Assembly (NCBI RefSeq): GCF_014385095.1
Contig: NZ_JACRTC010000003.1
Coordinates: 221,417-285,416, forward strand
Direction of reading: 5' to 3'
DNA length: 64,000 nt
Source of the DNA: Zongyangia hominis
GTDB lineage: Bacteria; Bacillota; Clostridia; Oscillospirales; Ruminococcaceae
Within the stretch, counting starts at the first letter, position 1; each line of letters opens with the position of its first letter. Shown one piece after another: positions 1 to 8,505 of the stretch. Under the pieces are notes generated by a model that was not told where the DNA came from, ran no database searches, and saw only the letters and a program-made list of their open reading frames with translations. Both the position numbers and the translations under genes were made by a program.

Positions 1-1357
1 GTCGACCCTGATCAAGGTTCTTGGCGGTATTTATCATCCCGACCAAGGTCAAATCATTATTGACGGCAAAGAAGTCAAGATCAACACGGTTATGGATGCC
101 GACGCGGCTGGCGTTAGTATCATCCACCAGGAAATCATGACGGTACCCGAGATGACAATTGCTGAGAATATCTTTCTTGGCAGAGAGCCGAAAACCAAAT
201 TCGGTACTGTTGACTTCAAAAAGATGCTGAGCGTATCTCAGGAGCTGATCGACGGATTCGGACTGGAGATGAAGGCCAGCAGAAAGATCCTGGCGCTGAG
301 CATTGCACAGCAGCAGATGGTCGCTATCGTGAAGGCAATCTCCATCAATGCGAAGATTGTGGTCATGGATGAGCCGACCTCCTCCCTGACAGACAGCGAG
401 GTCGATTATCTGTTTGAGATCATCGAGAAACTGAAAGCACAGGGCATCGGCATTGTTTACATCTCTCATAAGCTGGATGAGCTGTTCCGCATCTGCGACA
501 GAATCACCGTTATGCGTGATGGTCAGTATGTTGGTACCAAGGTCACCGCTGAGACCACTCGTGATGAGCTGATCTCCATGATGGTTGGCCGTACACTGGA
601 TAACTACTACGTCAGAACCTTCCATGAGTTGGGCGACGTGGTTCTGGAAGCTAAGAATGTCAAAGGCGGCCTGGTTAAAGACGCCAGCTTCCAGTTGCGC
701 AAGGGTGAAATCCTTGGCTTTGCAGGCCTGGTCGGCTCCGGCCGTTCCGAGCTGATGAAGGACATGATCGGACTGGATCCCCGCGAAGGCGGCGAAGTGT
801 TCGTTGATGGCAAAAAGGTAGAGTTCCACGGCGTCACTGACGCACAGAGAGAGGGCCTTGTCCTTGTTCCGGAAAACCGGAAGAAAGAGGGTCTGCTTCT
901 GAAGAACTCCGTTGGCTTCAACTTGACGCTGGCGGTCCTGGGTGACTTCATCAAAGGTATTTCTGTTAAAAAGAGCAAAGAAACCGAAATCATCAATACT
1001 TATGTTGATGCTATGGCTATCAAAACTCCTTCTGTTAACCAGCTGGTCGGCAACCTGTCCGGCGGAAATCAGCAGAAGGTTCTGATTGGTAAATGGTTGG
1101 CGGCTGCTCCCAAGATCTTAATCATGGATGAGCCGACCAGAGGCGTTGACGTCGGTGCCAAAGCTGAGATTTATCAGATCATGAACAATCTGGCTGACCA
1201 GGGTGTTTCGATCATCATGATTTCTTCGGAGCTGCCCGAAGTCCTTGGTATGTGTGACAGAATCTGTGTCATGTATGAGGGCGAAATCACTGGCGTGGTA
1301 GATAGAAAAGATTTCTCGCAAGAGAGAGTAATGCATTTTGCAACAGGAGGAAGATAA
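1..1357 (+). CDS. Sugar ABC transporter ATP-binding protein (RbsA/MglA type), 5' truncated
   Basis: Energises import of a monosaccharide across the membrane. The reading frame is open from base 2, so the gene starts outside the window; the first visible residues (STLIKVLGG) are the end of the first Walker A. Domain 1 then shows the Q-loop HQE, a degenerate signature ALSIAQQQMV and Walker B VVMDEPTSSL. Domain 2 has the typical weak Walker A GLVGSGRSEL, a good signature LSGGNQQKV and Walker B ILIMDEPTRGVDVG. Two fused ABC domains with a degenerate second site are the hallmark of the RbsA/MglA/XylG/AraG group. The stop codon lies two bases before the permease start. The substrate cannot be read from the sequence; the solute-binding protein is probably upstream of the window. 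Confidence 0.95.
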   Translation, partial: STLIKVLGGIYHPDQGQIIIDGKEVKINTVMDADAAGVSIIHQEIMTVPEMTIAENIFLGREPKTKFGTVDFKKMLSVSQELIDGFGLEMKASRKILALSIAQQQMVAIVKAISINAKIVVMDEPTSSLTDSEVDYLFEIIEKLKAQGIGIVYISHKLDELFRICDRITVMRDGQYVGTKVTAETTRDELISMMVGRTLDNYYVRTFHELGDVVLEAKNVKGGLVKDASFQLRKGEILGFAGLVGSGRSELMKDMIGLDPREGGEVFVDGKKVEFHGVTDAQREGLVLVPENRKKEGLLLKNSVGFNLTLAVLGDFIKGISVKKSKETEIINTYVDAMAIKTPSVNQLVGNLSGGNQQKVLIGKWLAAAPKILIMDEPTRGVDVGAKAEIYQIMNNLADQGVSIIMISSELPEVLGMCDRICVMYEGEITGVVDRKDFSQERVMHFATGGR

Positions 1358-1358
1358 G

Positions 1359-2351
1359 ATGGCAGCTCAAGCAGTAAAGAAAGAAAATGCCATGGTAAGA
1401 TTTGGCCATGGTGTCGTAACTTACTTAAAAGAAAACCTGGCAATCCTTTGTGCATTCGTTGTCATGTGCGTGGCACTGGCGATTATGTCCCCGGTATTCC
1501 TGAGCGTTGATAACATACTGAACGTTCTGCGTCAGGTAACTGTTAACTGCAACCTGGCTCTTGGTTTGACCATGTGCATCATCATCAACGGCATCGACCT
1601 TTCCGTCGGTTCTGTTGTCGCTATTTCCGGTACCCTGGCCGCCGGCTTCATCTCCAACAACGGCATGAACGTCTGGCTGGCAATCCTCATTGCATTCCTC
1701 ATCGGTGTTGTTATGGGCATCTGCAACGGCTTGATCATCGCCTACACTGGCATGCCGCCGTTTGTTGTAACCTTGGCAATGATGAACATCGGCCGTGGTG
1801 CTGCTTACGTTTATGCAAACGGCCAGCCGATCCGCTGCTTCGTTGACGAGTTCAACTTCTGGGGCGTCGGTTACATCCTGGGCATCCCGGTACCTGTTAT
1901 CATTTCCGCAATCCTCTTCATCATCATGACTTTGGTTCTTACCAAATCCAAATTCGGCCGTCATCTGTATGCAGTCGGCGGCAACGAAGAGGCTGCGAAA
2001 TTCTCCGGTATCTCCATTAAGAAAGTTAAGATCACCGTTTACACCCTGTCCGGTATCTTTGCATCCCTGTCCGGTATCGTCCTGGCAGCCCGTATGTATT
2101 CCGGTCAGCCTTCCGCTGGTAACGGCTTCGAGCTCGATGCTATCGCGGCATCCGTTCTGGGCGGCGTTTCCTTCCTCGGTGGTGTTGGTAAACTCGGCGG
2201 CACCATCATCGGTGTTCTCGTTATCGGTATCCTGTCCAACGGCCTGAACCTGATGAACGTTAACTCCTTCTGGCAGTACATTGTCAAAGGCTTGATCATC
2301 CTGGCGGCTGTTTACCTCGATATCGTCAAGAAGAGCAGACAGAAATTCTAA
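1359..2351 (+). CDS. Sugar ABC transporter permease (RbsC/MglC family)
   Basis: Membrane channel subunit of the importer whose ATPase precedes it. About 330 residues with 8-10 hydrophobic segments. The family loops INGIDLSVGS near the N-terminal third and AVGGNEEAAKFSGI in the cytoplasmic loop, which meets the ATPase, are both present. I chose ATG 1359 because AGGAGG lies 8 bases upstream at 1345-1350; an upstream in-frame ATG at 1338 has no ribosome site and lies inside the ATPase gene. Transcribed with the ATPase and followed by a strong terminator, so this is the last gene of the importer operon. Confidence 0.94.
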   Translation: MAAQAVKKENAMVRFGHGVVTYLKENLAILCAFVVMCVALAIMSPVFLSVDNILNVLRQVTVNCNLALGLTMCIIINGIDLSVGSVVAISGTLAAGFISNNGMNVWLAILIAFLIGVVMGICNGLIIAYTGMPPFVVTLAMMNIGRGAAYVYANGQPIRCFVDEFNFWGVGYILGIPVPVIISAILFIIMTLVLTKSKFGRHLYAVGGNEEAAKFSGISIKKVKITVYTLSGIFASLSGIVLAARMYSGQPSAGNGFELDAIAASVLGGVSFLGGVGKLGGTIIGVLVIGILSNGLNLMNVNSFWQYIVKGLIILAAVYLDIVKKSRQKF

Positions 2352-2370
2352 TACATACCCACAATTCCGA

Positions 2371-2405
2371 AAAGGGTGCGCAAGAAATTGCGCACCCTTT
2401 TTTTA
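2371..2405 (+). terminator. Rho-independent terminator of the importer operon
   Basis: Stem AAAGGGTGCGC with GCGCACCCTTT around an 8-base loop, followed by a run of T, starting 20 bases after the permease stop. Confidence 0.9.
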
Positions 2406-2605
2406 TGACTGGGCTTGCAAAATCGCTTTTAGCTGCAAGCAAAGCGAGAGAGGTTTCGTCCATACATCTGGTGGGGCTAAAATCAGCTTTCTTCTTTTTG
2501 GCACAAGAAGAGCGCACCGCCCGGCCATAAAAGACGATGCGAAGCGCATTCGTGCAACGAGCTTCGCCCTAATGGGCTTTCTATCAAAATTTAAAATTGG
2601 AGCGC
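2406..2605. other. Non-coding spacer between convergent operons
   Basis: No convincing gene. One small inverted repeat, GCTTGCA with TGCAAGC, lies at about 2408-2438. Short open frames here have no ribosome site. Confidence 0.5.
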
Positions 2606-2640
2606 AAAAAAGCGGATGGGCAATCGCCCATCCGCTTTTT
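2606..2640. terminator. Bidirectional terminator between convergent genes
   Basis: Perfect stem AAAAAGCGGATGGGC / GCCCATCCGCTTTTT with a four-base loop. A and T runs on both sides let it serve the SIS gene on the minus strand and any read-through from the importer operon. Confidence 0.88.
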
Positions 2641-2654
2641 CCAAAAGATTGTCA

Positions 2655-3221
2655 CTAAAATCCTAATTTAAAAGCGCAGACAAGAATATGGAGCACCATG
2701 AGATGCATGTCCTCCACCTGCTCGATACAGTCGCAGTCGCAGTGGATCGGATAGTCAGCCATCTGATCGAGGCGGCCCCCATCGAAACCGGTGAGACCGA
2801 TGACAATGCCGTTCCTGGATTTGACGTACTCACAAGCCTGAAGGATGTTGGGGGAGTTGCCGCTGGCGGAAACCGCGAGCAGGATATCGCCGTCGTTCAT
2901 CAGGTTTTTCAGTTGCTCGGAAAAGATGTCCGCAAAGGTGTAGTCGTTGCCCAGAGCAGTGATGGAGCTGACCGAATTGGCCAGTGAGATCACCTTAAAG
3001 CGTCCCACATCGCCGGGAATGGCATTTTTGGAAAAATCGCACATGAAGTGGTTGACGGTCGCGGCGCTCCCGCCGTTGCCGGCCAAGAAAATTTGGGTCT
3101 GCGTCCCCTTTTTCTCCTTGAGCAGCGCCACCACCCGGTCAATGGCTTCGACGTCCATGCGGTCGATTTCACTTTTTAATACATGGAGATAATCTTGTGC
3201 GTTATGCAATGTACTTACCAC
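2655..3221 (-). CDS. SIS-domain phosphosugar isomerase (GmhA/DiaA-like)
   Basis: 188 residues, the normal size of a single-SIS-domain protein. The SIS phosphosugar loop is visible as FLAGNGGSAATVNH (about residues 45-58), followed by ALGNDYTFADIFSEQL and VSASGNSPNI, motifs shared with sedoheptulose-7-phosphate isomerase GmhA and DiaA. It probably isomerises a sugar phosphate or binds one as a regulator. The start overlaps the end of the upstream ROK kinase by 20 bases, implying translational coupling, so the pair probably handles one substrate (phosphorylation, then isomerisation). The exact substrate is not evident, and no heptose gene is nearby. Confidence 0.85.
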   Translation of the reverse strand: MVSTLHNAQDYLHVLKSEIDRMDVEAIDRVVALLKEKKGTQTQIFLAGNGGSAATVNHFMCDFSKNAIPGDVGRFKVISLANSVSSITALGNDYTFADIFSEQLKNLMNDGDILLAVSASGNSPNILQACEYVKSRNGIVIGLTGFDGGRLDQMADYPIHCDCDCIEQVEDMHLMVLHILVCAFKLGF

Positions 3222-4128
3222 CTTTCGTTTGGGCTAAGGTCGCGGCGCCGATGAGAGCCGCGTTATAGCTCAGCGCCGTTCTGCAAAGTTTCAGTTCTTC
3301 ATTGGTAGTGGCAAAGGCCATTTTGGCCAAGGCATCCCGGATGCCGTTTTCCAATAAATCAAAGTCCATGGAAACGCCACCGCCAAAGACAATTTTTTCC
3401 GGATTGAGGATATTGGCCACATAAGAGGCGGCCTGCCCCAAATAGAAACCGGTCTGCTCATACACCTTCAACGCGGACTCATCGCCTACCCGGGCCAGCT
3501 GCGCAATCTTTTTGGCATTGCTTTGCTTGCCTGTCAGCTTCTCGTAAGCGGCGGCGATGGCACGCCCTGAGGCGTGGGCCTCCAGGCAGCCCACATGGGA
3601 GCAAGGGCAGATATTGCCCTCAGGCTCCACCACAATATGCCCCACTTCGCCGGCGCCGTTGCGGAACCCGCGAATGAGCCGGCCGCCGGAAAAGATGGCG
3701 CCGCCGACGCCGTTGCTGATGGTAATCCAGGCAAAGTCGTCGGTATCTTGACAGCAGCCGTAAATTTTTTCCCCCAGCGCGCAGGCGTTGACATCGTTGT
3801 CGATGTAGACGGGAAGGTGGAAGGCGTCACTGAGCAGTTTGGCAATGGGGAAGTTGCTGACGCCGGAAAAGGGAGCATAGAGCCAAAGACCCTGCTTCAC
3901 ATCCGCGACGCCGGGGATGGTGACGCCGATGGCCTCCGCCTTGCGCTTGGTGGCGCCCATAGCCTTGCGGGCCAGGGTCAGGATGGCTTCAGCCAGGGTG
4001 GCCACCGTCATCTTCTCGGTAAACTCGTGGCGGAAGACTATGGCCGGGTTTCCATCGCTGTCCACAATAGAAGCGAGCATCTTGGAGCCGCCGATGTCAA
4101 TCCCCAGCACATGCTTGTAAAAGAACAT
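3202..4128 (-). CDS. ROK-family sugar kinase
   Basis: 308 residues, ROK kinase length, no DNA-binding domain at the N terminus. The ATP loop LGIDIGGSKMLAS is at residues 8-20, the catalytic aspartate motif is YIDNDVNACALGE, and the ROK zinc site is GHIVVEPEGNICPCSHVGC. In the last motif the usual Cys-Gly after the second cysteine is Ser-His, but all three cysteines and the histidine are kept. Likely phosphorylates a hexose, glucose or N-acetyl sugar. A strong ribosome site (GGGAGG) precedes the ATG. It leads a two-gene operon with the SIS protein, convergent to the ABC importer. Confidence 0.88.
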   Translation of the reverse strand: MFFYKHVLGIDIGGSKMLASIVDSDGNPAIVFRHEFTEKMTVATLAEAILTLARKAMGATKRKAEAIGVTIPGVADVKQGLWLYAPFSGVSNFPIAKLLSDAFHLPVYIDNDVNACALGEKIYGCCQDTDDFAWITISNGVGGAIFSGGRLIRGFRNGAGEVGHIVVEPEGNICPCSHVGCLEAHASGRAIAAAYEKLTGKQSNAKKIAQLARVGDESALKVYEQTGFYLGQAASYVANILNPEKIVFGGGVSMDFDLLENGIRDALAKMAFATTNEELKLCRTALSYNAALIGAATLAQTKGGKYIA

Positions 4129-4164
4129 AAGAACCTCCCTGCTTTTCAGCTCTTCTTATTCTAA

Positions 4165-4193
4165 ATTATAGCATCCCTCAAAGGGAAACTCAA
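4165..4193 (-). promoter_or_regulatory. Sigma-A promoter for the ROK kinase-SIS operon
   Basis: On the minus strand TTGAGT (4193-4188), 17 bases, then TATAAT (4170-4165), about 35 bases before the kinase start. A weaker alternative, TTGCCA-N16-TACAAT, lies upstream. Confidence 0.65.
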
Positions 4194-4260
4194 CACTTCC
4201 CCTATTGTATCATAATGCGATAAATTGGCAAGTCCGTGGGCAAATATAGGAGGAATCATT

Positions 4261-4275
4261 ATGTCTAAATTATGA
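4261..4275 (+). other. Four-codon reading frame with a perfect ribosome site
   Basis: AGGAGG at 4248-4253, 7 bases, ATG, then only Ser-Lys-Leu and TGA. A small terminator-like hairpin follows. This could be a leader peptide or the relic of a start region. No clear plus-strand promoter was found upstream. Confidence 0.25.
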
Positions 4276-4297
4276 ACATTAAAGGACGAGAAAACAA

Positions 4298-4323
4298 AAA
4301 GGATGGGAATCCTTTCGTTTTTT
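4298..4323. terminator. Weak bidirectional terminator-like hairpin
   Basis: AAAGGAT / ATCCTTT stem with GGGA loop, then CGTTTTTT; the opposite strand also ends in a T-rich run. It separates the kinase promoter region from the transketolase leader. Confidence 0.5.
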
Positions 4324-4490
4324 GAGCGAGTGGCGATAGAAGACTAGTACCACTTTTTTCGCTCCATTTTTTGGAAAGCCATATAGATAAAAAGAGAAGC
4401 ATTACTTTGTGAGAATCTTACAAAAAGTTGTGCGAATTTGTAAGATCTACTAGCGACAACTAATTCCATAGATCTACCTGAGCAAAAGCA

Positions 4491-4519
4491 TTGATTTTGC
4501 GGGACAACTGTTATATAAT
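4491..4519 (+). promoter_or_regulatory. Sigma-A promoter for the transketolase operon
   Basis: TTGATT, a 17-base spacer, then a perfect TATAAT at 4514-4519. The start of transcription would be near 4526, giving a 300-base leader before the first gene. Confidence 0.75.
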
Positions 4520-4525
4520 GAGGAC

Positions 4526-4619
4526 AAGATGCGGTTGGAAAATCCTGCGCCTGTATGTCAGGACTTTGTAGGGTTGTTTGTACATGTTTCGTAGAAATGT
4601 ATGCAAAAATACGCATCTT
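4526..4619 (+). ncRNA. Structured 5' leader, candidate cis-regulatory RNA or riboswitch
   Basis: The first bases of the predicted transcript, AAGATGCG (4526-4533), pair perfectly with CGCATCTT (4612-4619) and close a domain of 94 bases. Inside are two hairpins: TCCTG/CAGGA (4543-4563) and TTTG-TACAT/ATGTA-CAAA (4577-4607). This gives a three-way-junction shape like small metabolite riboswitches. It does not match the purine, THF or cyclic-di-GMP consensus that I know. Fold drawn by eye. Confidence 0.4.
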
Positions 4620-4736
4620 TTGGCGGAAAAATACAGCAGGTTGACTCCGTCCGGGCGTGTGATTTTTTGCGGTTACACGCGGCTTTTGACCCCAGTGATT
4701 AGGAATAGGGACACCCTATCTTAATTATAACGAGAT

Positions 4737-4792
4737 GTGCGTATATGTGGTGCGCGAACTGGCCTCGTTTGTGCACTTTGTATATGCGGCAC
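4737..4792 (+). promoter_or_regulatory. Long hairpin just before the transketolase ribosome site
   Basis: GTGCGCGAAC (4750-4759) pairs with GTTTGTGCAC (4767-4776) over 10 bases including two G-U pairs, extended outward by CGTATA/TATATG and GTG/CAC. It ends about 20 bases before the ribosome site, so it could act with the upstream leader domain in translational control. Confidence 0.4.
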
Positions 4793-4825
4793 AGCCTATC
4801 AGTAATTTGAATCAGGAGGGATACT

Positions 4826-5650
4826 ATGAGTTTTCCAGAAGTTGATCTGAAAGAGAAAGCAAAAGAAATTCGCTATCACACTTGTGATGCGATTGCGACC
4901 CATGGCGCCGGCCATTTGGGCGGTTGTATGTCCTGCGTCGAGTTGATCACGGTTCTTTATTATAAAGTGCTGAACATCGACCCGAAGAATCCGCAGATGG
5001 AAGGCAGAGACAGAGTGGTTATGTCCAAAGGACATGCAGGCCCCACCCTGTACGCGACACTGGCGCTGAAAGGCTTCTTCCCCATGGATTGGCTGAAGAC
5101 CCTCAATGCTTCCAACACCAATCTTCCCAGCCACTGTGATATGAACAAAACCCCCGGTATCGATATGACCGCCGGTTCTCTGGGCCAGGGCTTCGGCTGC
5201 GCAGTCGGTTTGGCCAAAGGGTCCAAGATTATGAACGACGGCGCCACCATCTACGCGATCCTGGGCGACGGCGAGAGCCAGGAGGGCTCCATCTGGGAGG
5301 CCGCGATGACCGCTTCTCAGCAGAAACTGGGCAACCTGATCGCCTTCACCGATTACAACAAAGCGCAGATCGACGACTGGGTGGACGAGACCGTCAGCCT
5401 GGAGCCGATCATGGACAAGTGGGAGTCCTTTGGCTTCAACGTGTTCGAGTGCGACGGCCATGATATGGACGCCATCTATAAGACCATCTGCCTGGCTAAG
5501 AGAAAAGGCATGAACAACAAACCGTCCATGATCGTTCTGCACACCGTCAAAGGTAAGGGCGTATCCTTCGCAGAAGCGGATCAGGTTGGCTGCCATCATA
5601 TGGGCATCGCCGGCGAAAAGGCTGCTCAGATGTACAGCGAAGTAAAGTAA
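4826..5650 (+). CDS. Transketolase, N-terminal (ThDP-binding) subunit
   Basis: Carries the pyrophosphate half of a thiamine-diphosphate transketolase that moves a two-carbon ketol group between sugars. 274 residues, the size of split-type N subunits. The ThDP/Mg motif starts GDGESQEGSIWEAA at 147 and ends with DYNKAQ near 176-181; VMSKGHAGP with His70 and SLGQGFG are also present. The N-terminal motif reads THGAGHLGG. The ribosome site CAGGAGGG precedes the ATG. The C-terminal subunit follows after 13 bases. The next genes encode an aldose-ketose isomerase and a sugar kinase, so this pair may serve a dedicated catabolic pathway and not the general pentose phosphate pathway. Confidence 0.93.
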   Translation: MSFPEVDLKEKAKEIRYHTCDAIATHGAGHLGGCMSCVELITVLYYKVLNIDPKNPQMEGRDRVVMSKGHAGPTLYATLALKGFFPMDWLKTLNASNTNLPSHCDMNKTPGIDMTAGSLGQGFGCAVGLAKGSKIMNDGATIYAILGDGESQEGSIWEAAMTASQQKLGNLIAFTDYNKAQIDDWVDETVSLEPIMDKWESFGFNVFECDGHDMDAIYKTICLAKRKGMNNKPSMIVLHTVKGKGVSFAEADQVGCHHMGIAGEKAAQMYSEVK

Positions 5651-5663
5651 GGAGGGGAATAGA

Positions 5664-6602
5664 ATGAGTGTCACTTTAATGAAACCAATCTTCCATGAAG
5701 AATTTACAAAATTGATGCGGGAAGACGAAAAAGTCGTCTTCATCGACGCTGACCTTGCTAAAGCGCACGGCAGTGAAAACCTGAGAAAAGAGTTCCCCGA
5801 CAGAGCTCTGGATGTGGGTATTGCCGAGCAGATGGCAGTAGAGTATGCCGCGGGCCTGAGCGCCTATGGCTTTAAGCCCTATGTCGCCACCTTCACCCCG
5901 TTTTTGACCCGCCGCGCCTGTGATCAGATCACGATCTCCGTTTGCTATGCCAAGAGAAACGTCAAGCTCATCGGCACCGACCCTGGCATCACCGCGGAGA
6001 CCAACGGCGGAACCCATATGAGCATGGAAGACATCGGCGTCATGCGCTCCATCCCGACCATGGTTATCTATGAGCCGGCGGATGCGGCGGAGTTTAAAAA
6101 AGCGCTGCCTGTCATCAACGATTATCCCCATGCCATGTACATCCGTCATCAGAGAACCCAGGCCCAGGACGTCCATGAGGGCGACTTCGAGTTCGACCTG
6201 TTCAAGGCTGAGGTCCTCAAAGAGGGCGCCGATGTCACCATCGCCGCTTCCGGCTACATGGTCGCTGAGGCACAGAAGGCCGCCGATCTCCTCGCCAAAG
6301 AGGGCATCAACGCGGAAATCCTGAATGTACATACCATTAAGCCCATCGACGGCGAAACCATTGCCGCTTCCGTCAAGAAGACCGGCTGCCTGGTCACCGC
6401 TGAGAACCACAACATCGTCGGCGGCCTGCGCTCCGCAATTCTGGAAGACTTCTCTGAGCGGGATGTTTACGTTCCCACCGAGGCCATCGGCGTCAGAGAT
6501 CACTTCGGCGAAGTCGGCTTCCTGCCCTTCCTCCAGGAGAAATACAAAATGAGACCTGAAGATATCGCAGAGGCTGCCAAGAAAGTCATCGCGAAGAAAT
6601 AA
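5664..6602 (+). CDS. Transketolase, C-terminal subunit
   Basis: Completes the heterodimer-type transketolase: the pyrimidine-binding half and C-terminal domain. 312 residues. The catalytic glutamate is Glu55 in DVGIAEQ, followed by YVATFTPFLTRRACDQ. The substrate loop reads TAETNGGTHMSMEDI where classical enzymes have DGPTHQ, a difference seen in split and pathway-specific transketolases. C-terminal domain motifs VTAENHNIVGGL and DHFGEVG are present. Ribosome site AAGGAGGGG lies upstream. A long perfect terminator follows, although the next gene on the same strand probably belongs to the same pathway. Confidence 0.92.
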   Translation: MSVTLMKPIFHEEFTKLMREDEKVVFIDADLAKAHGSENLRKEFPDRALDVGIAEQMAVEYAAGLSAYGFKPYVATFTPFLTRRACDQITISVCYAKRNVKLIGTDPGITAETNGGTHMSMEDIGVMRSIPTMVIYEPADAAEFKKALPVINDYPHAMYIRHQRTQAQDVHEGDFEFDLFKAEVLKEGADVTIAASGYMVAEAQKAADLLAKEGINAEILNVHTIKPIDGETIAASVKKTGCLVTAENHNIVGGLRSAILEDFSERDVYVPTEAIGVRDHFGEVGFLPFLQEKYKMRPEDIAEAAKKVIAKK

Positions 6603-6616
6603 GCAAACTAAAACAT

Positions 6617-6656
6617 AAAACAAAATCTCCTTATGCATCATAAGGAGATTTTGTTT
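6617..6656 (+). terminator. Terminator after the transketolase pair
   Basis: AACAAAATCTCCTTATG / CATAAGGAGATTTTGTT with a three-base loop; A and T runs flank the stem, so it can act in both directions. Confidence 0.85.
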
Positions 6657-6736
6657 ACCTCCATCGTTGAAAGCAGCGGCATTTTCGTCAAAAAGCGCAA
6701 AAAAAGCAGCCGGTTTTGATCGAATGATACAGATTT

Positions 6737-6750
6737 CTGTGGGCTTGCCC
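6737..6750 (+). promoter_or_regulatory. Small hairpin before the isomerase ribosome site
   Basis: GTGGGC-TT-GCCCAC lies directly upstream of AAAGGAG. It may stabilise a processed mRNA end or modulate initiation. No clear promoter was found in 6657-6736. Confidence 0.3.
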
Positions 6751-6769
6751 ACAAGAGAAAGGAGTTCCT

Positions 6770-8191
6770 ATGGAAAAACTGATTCTTGGTTACATCCCCA
6801 CCAGAAGAACCATCTTCAGCGTGCCGGACGCCATTAAATTTAATAAGCTCATCCGCGAAAAGCTCAATGAATATACCGACCGCATCGAAATTGTAGGCAT
6901 CGAGGACATCAACGAAGAGGGCCTCATCGTCGACAACATCAAGGATGTGGAGGCCATCATCCACAAGATGAAGGTCAACAAGGTGGATGCCATCTTCATC
7001 CCCCACTGCAACTTCGGCACCGAGGATTCCGTGGCCCGCATCGCCCGGGAAGTGGGCAAGCCCACCCTGCTGTGGGGCCCCCGCGACGAGGCGCCCCTGG
7101 CCGACGGCCAGCGCCTGCGCGACACCCAGTGCGGCATGTTCGCCACCGGCAAGGTCCTGCGCCGCTTTGGGGTCAAATTCAGCTACATTACCAACTCCAC
7201 CCTGGATAGCGAAGTCTTTGCCAGAGGGTTTGACAACTTCATCCGCACCGCCAACGTGGTCAAGCACTTCAAAAAGACAAGAATCCTCCAGATCGACACC
7301 CGTCCGGCGGGCTTCTGGTCGGTCATTTGCAACGAGGGCGAGCTCCTAGAAAAGTTCGGCATCGAGACTCATCCCATCTCTTTAACTGAGCTGGAGATGA
7401 AGACCAAGGCGCTGGAATCCGAAAACGGTGATACGCTCAAAGCCACCGTTGAGGACATCAAGAAGAAGATCTGCTGCGAAGGTGTGGAGGAGAAATACAT
7501 CGTCCGCGTGGCGGCCATGAAGCTGGCCATGAAAGCCTTTGCCGACGAATACCAGTGCAACTGCGCGGCCATCCAGTGCTGGAACGCCATGCAGGACTGC
7601 ATGGAGATCATGCCCTGTCTGGCCAACGGCCTGCTGACCGAGGAAGGCTTCCCCGTTGCCTGCGAAACCGACATCTGCGGCGCCATTTCCTCCGTCATGG
7701 CCCAGGCGGCCACCTTCGGCGAGAAGCCGGCCTTCTTCGCGGACATTACCGTGCGCGACTGGGAGAATGAAAACGGCGAGCTCCTCTTCCACTGCGGCAA
7801 CTTCCCGCCCTCTCTCATGGAAGACGGCAAATTCCGCACCCACTTCACCTTCCCGTCCCAGTGCAAAGGCACCGGCGAGGGCGAAATCAAGGGCGGCGAC
7901 ATCTCTATCATCCGCTTTGACGGCGACCACGGCGAGTATTCCCTGCTCATGGGCAAGGCCAAGGGCTACCATGGCCCGTTCTCCCGCGGTTCCTTCCTGT
8001 GGATTGAGGTCAATGACTGGCCCCTGTGGGAAGAAAAGGTCATCACTGGACCTTACATCCACCATGCTATCGGCATTCACGAGTATATCGTCCCCGTCAT
8101 GTACGAGGCATGCAAATATCTGGGCATCACCCCCGACCCGGTGGACCCGGAGGAAAAGGACATTCAGGCTTGGCTGAGAGGCTCCAAATAA
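6770..8191 (+). CDS. L-fucose/L-arabinose-isomerase-family enzyme (copy 1)
   Basis: 473 residues, the usual size for the FucI/AraA fold. Expected metal ligands are visible in VACETDICGAIS (Glu299, Asp301) and the C-terminal histidines of GPYIHHAIG. The family converts unphosphorylated aldoses to ketoses using Mn or Mg. It stands between the split transketolase and a PfkB kinase, consistent with aldose to ketose, then phosphorylation or ketol transfer. It is only distantly similar to the second family member at 20.9-22.3 kb. L-fucose itself is unlikely because no fuculokinase or fuculose aldolase is nearby. AAAGGAG lies 7 bases before the ATG. Confidence 0.85.
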   Translation: MEKLILGYIPTRRTIFSVPDAIKFNKLIREKLNEYTDRIEIVGIEDINEEGLIVDNIKDVEAIIHKMKVNKVDAIFIPHCNFGTEDSVARIAREVGKPTLLWGPRDEAPLADGQRLRDTQCGMFATGKVLRRFGVKFSYITNSTLDSEVFARGFDNFIRTANVVKHFKKTRILQIDTRPAGFWSVICNEGELLEKFGIETHPISLTELEMKTKALESENGDTLKATVEDIKKKICCEGVEEKYIVRVAAMKLAMKAFADEYQCNCAAIQCWNAMQDCMEIMPCLANGLLTEEGFPVACETDICGAISSVMAQAATFGEKPAFFADITVRDWENENGELLFHCGNFPPSLMEDGKFRTHFTFPSQCKGTGEGEIKGGDISIIRFDGDHGEYSLLMGKAKGYHGPFSRGSFLWIEVNDWPLWEEKVITGPYIHHAIGIHEYIVPVMYEACKYLGITPDPVDPEEKDIQAWLRGSK

Positions 8192-8249
8192 TGTCCGCAA
8201 ATGAGGGATTCCTGTTCTTAACAGAACGATACTGATAGGCAATCCGCAG

Positions 8250-8289
8250 CCAAACGCCCGGCGCTATTAGCGCCGGGCGTTTGGTTTTT
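8250..8289 (+). terminator. Terminator after isomerase copy 1
   Basis: CCAAACGCCCGGCGC / GCGCCGGGCGTTTGG with loop TATTA and a T run. Confidence 0.92.
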
Positions 8290-8349
8290 CGGCAAGCGCA
8301 CAAGAATCCCTTCCTTTTTTCGTGAAAATGCCGAACTTCCTTCACCTAC

Positions 8350-8378
8350 TTGCAACTTGTCCTGAATTTTTGTAATAT
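8350..8378 (+). promoter_or_regulatory. Promoter of the PfkB kinase with CAACTTGTCC motif
   Basis: TTGCAA, 17 bases, TAATAT. The spacer and -35 contain CAACTTGTCC (8353-8362), the same 10-mer that forms an inverted repeat upstream of dhaK at 22571-22599, so it may be a repressor site. Confidence 0.55.
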
Positions 8379-8505
8379 AAGAATAGATATTTTTCATATC
8401 CTTACTGAGGGAAAAAGAAGAAGAAAACGTAATAAGAATCATGGAAATATGCGGGGATATGAAAAGGTAAAAAACGCTTACAAAAAAGATGGGAGTGCGC
8501 GAATT

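Noticed and set aside
4344..4616. Minus-strand 90-codon frame in the transketolase leader
   Set aside because: No ribosome site, unnatural composition, and it overlaps the plus-strand promoter and structured leader.
4799..6752. Long minus-strand reading frames opposite the transketolase genes
   Set aside because: Antisense shadows of highly biased genes; no ribosome site or known family.
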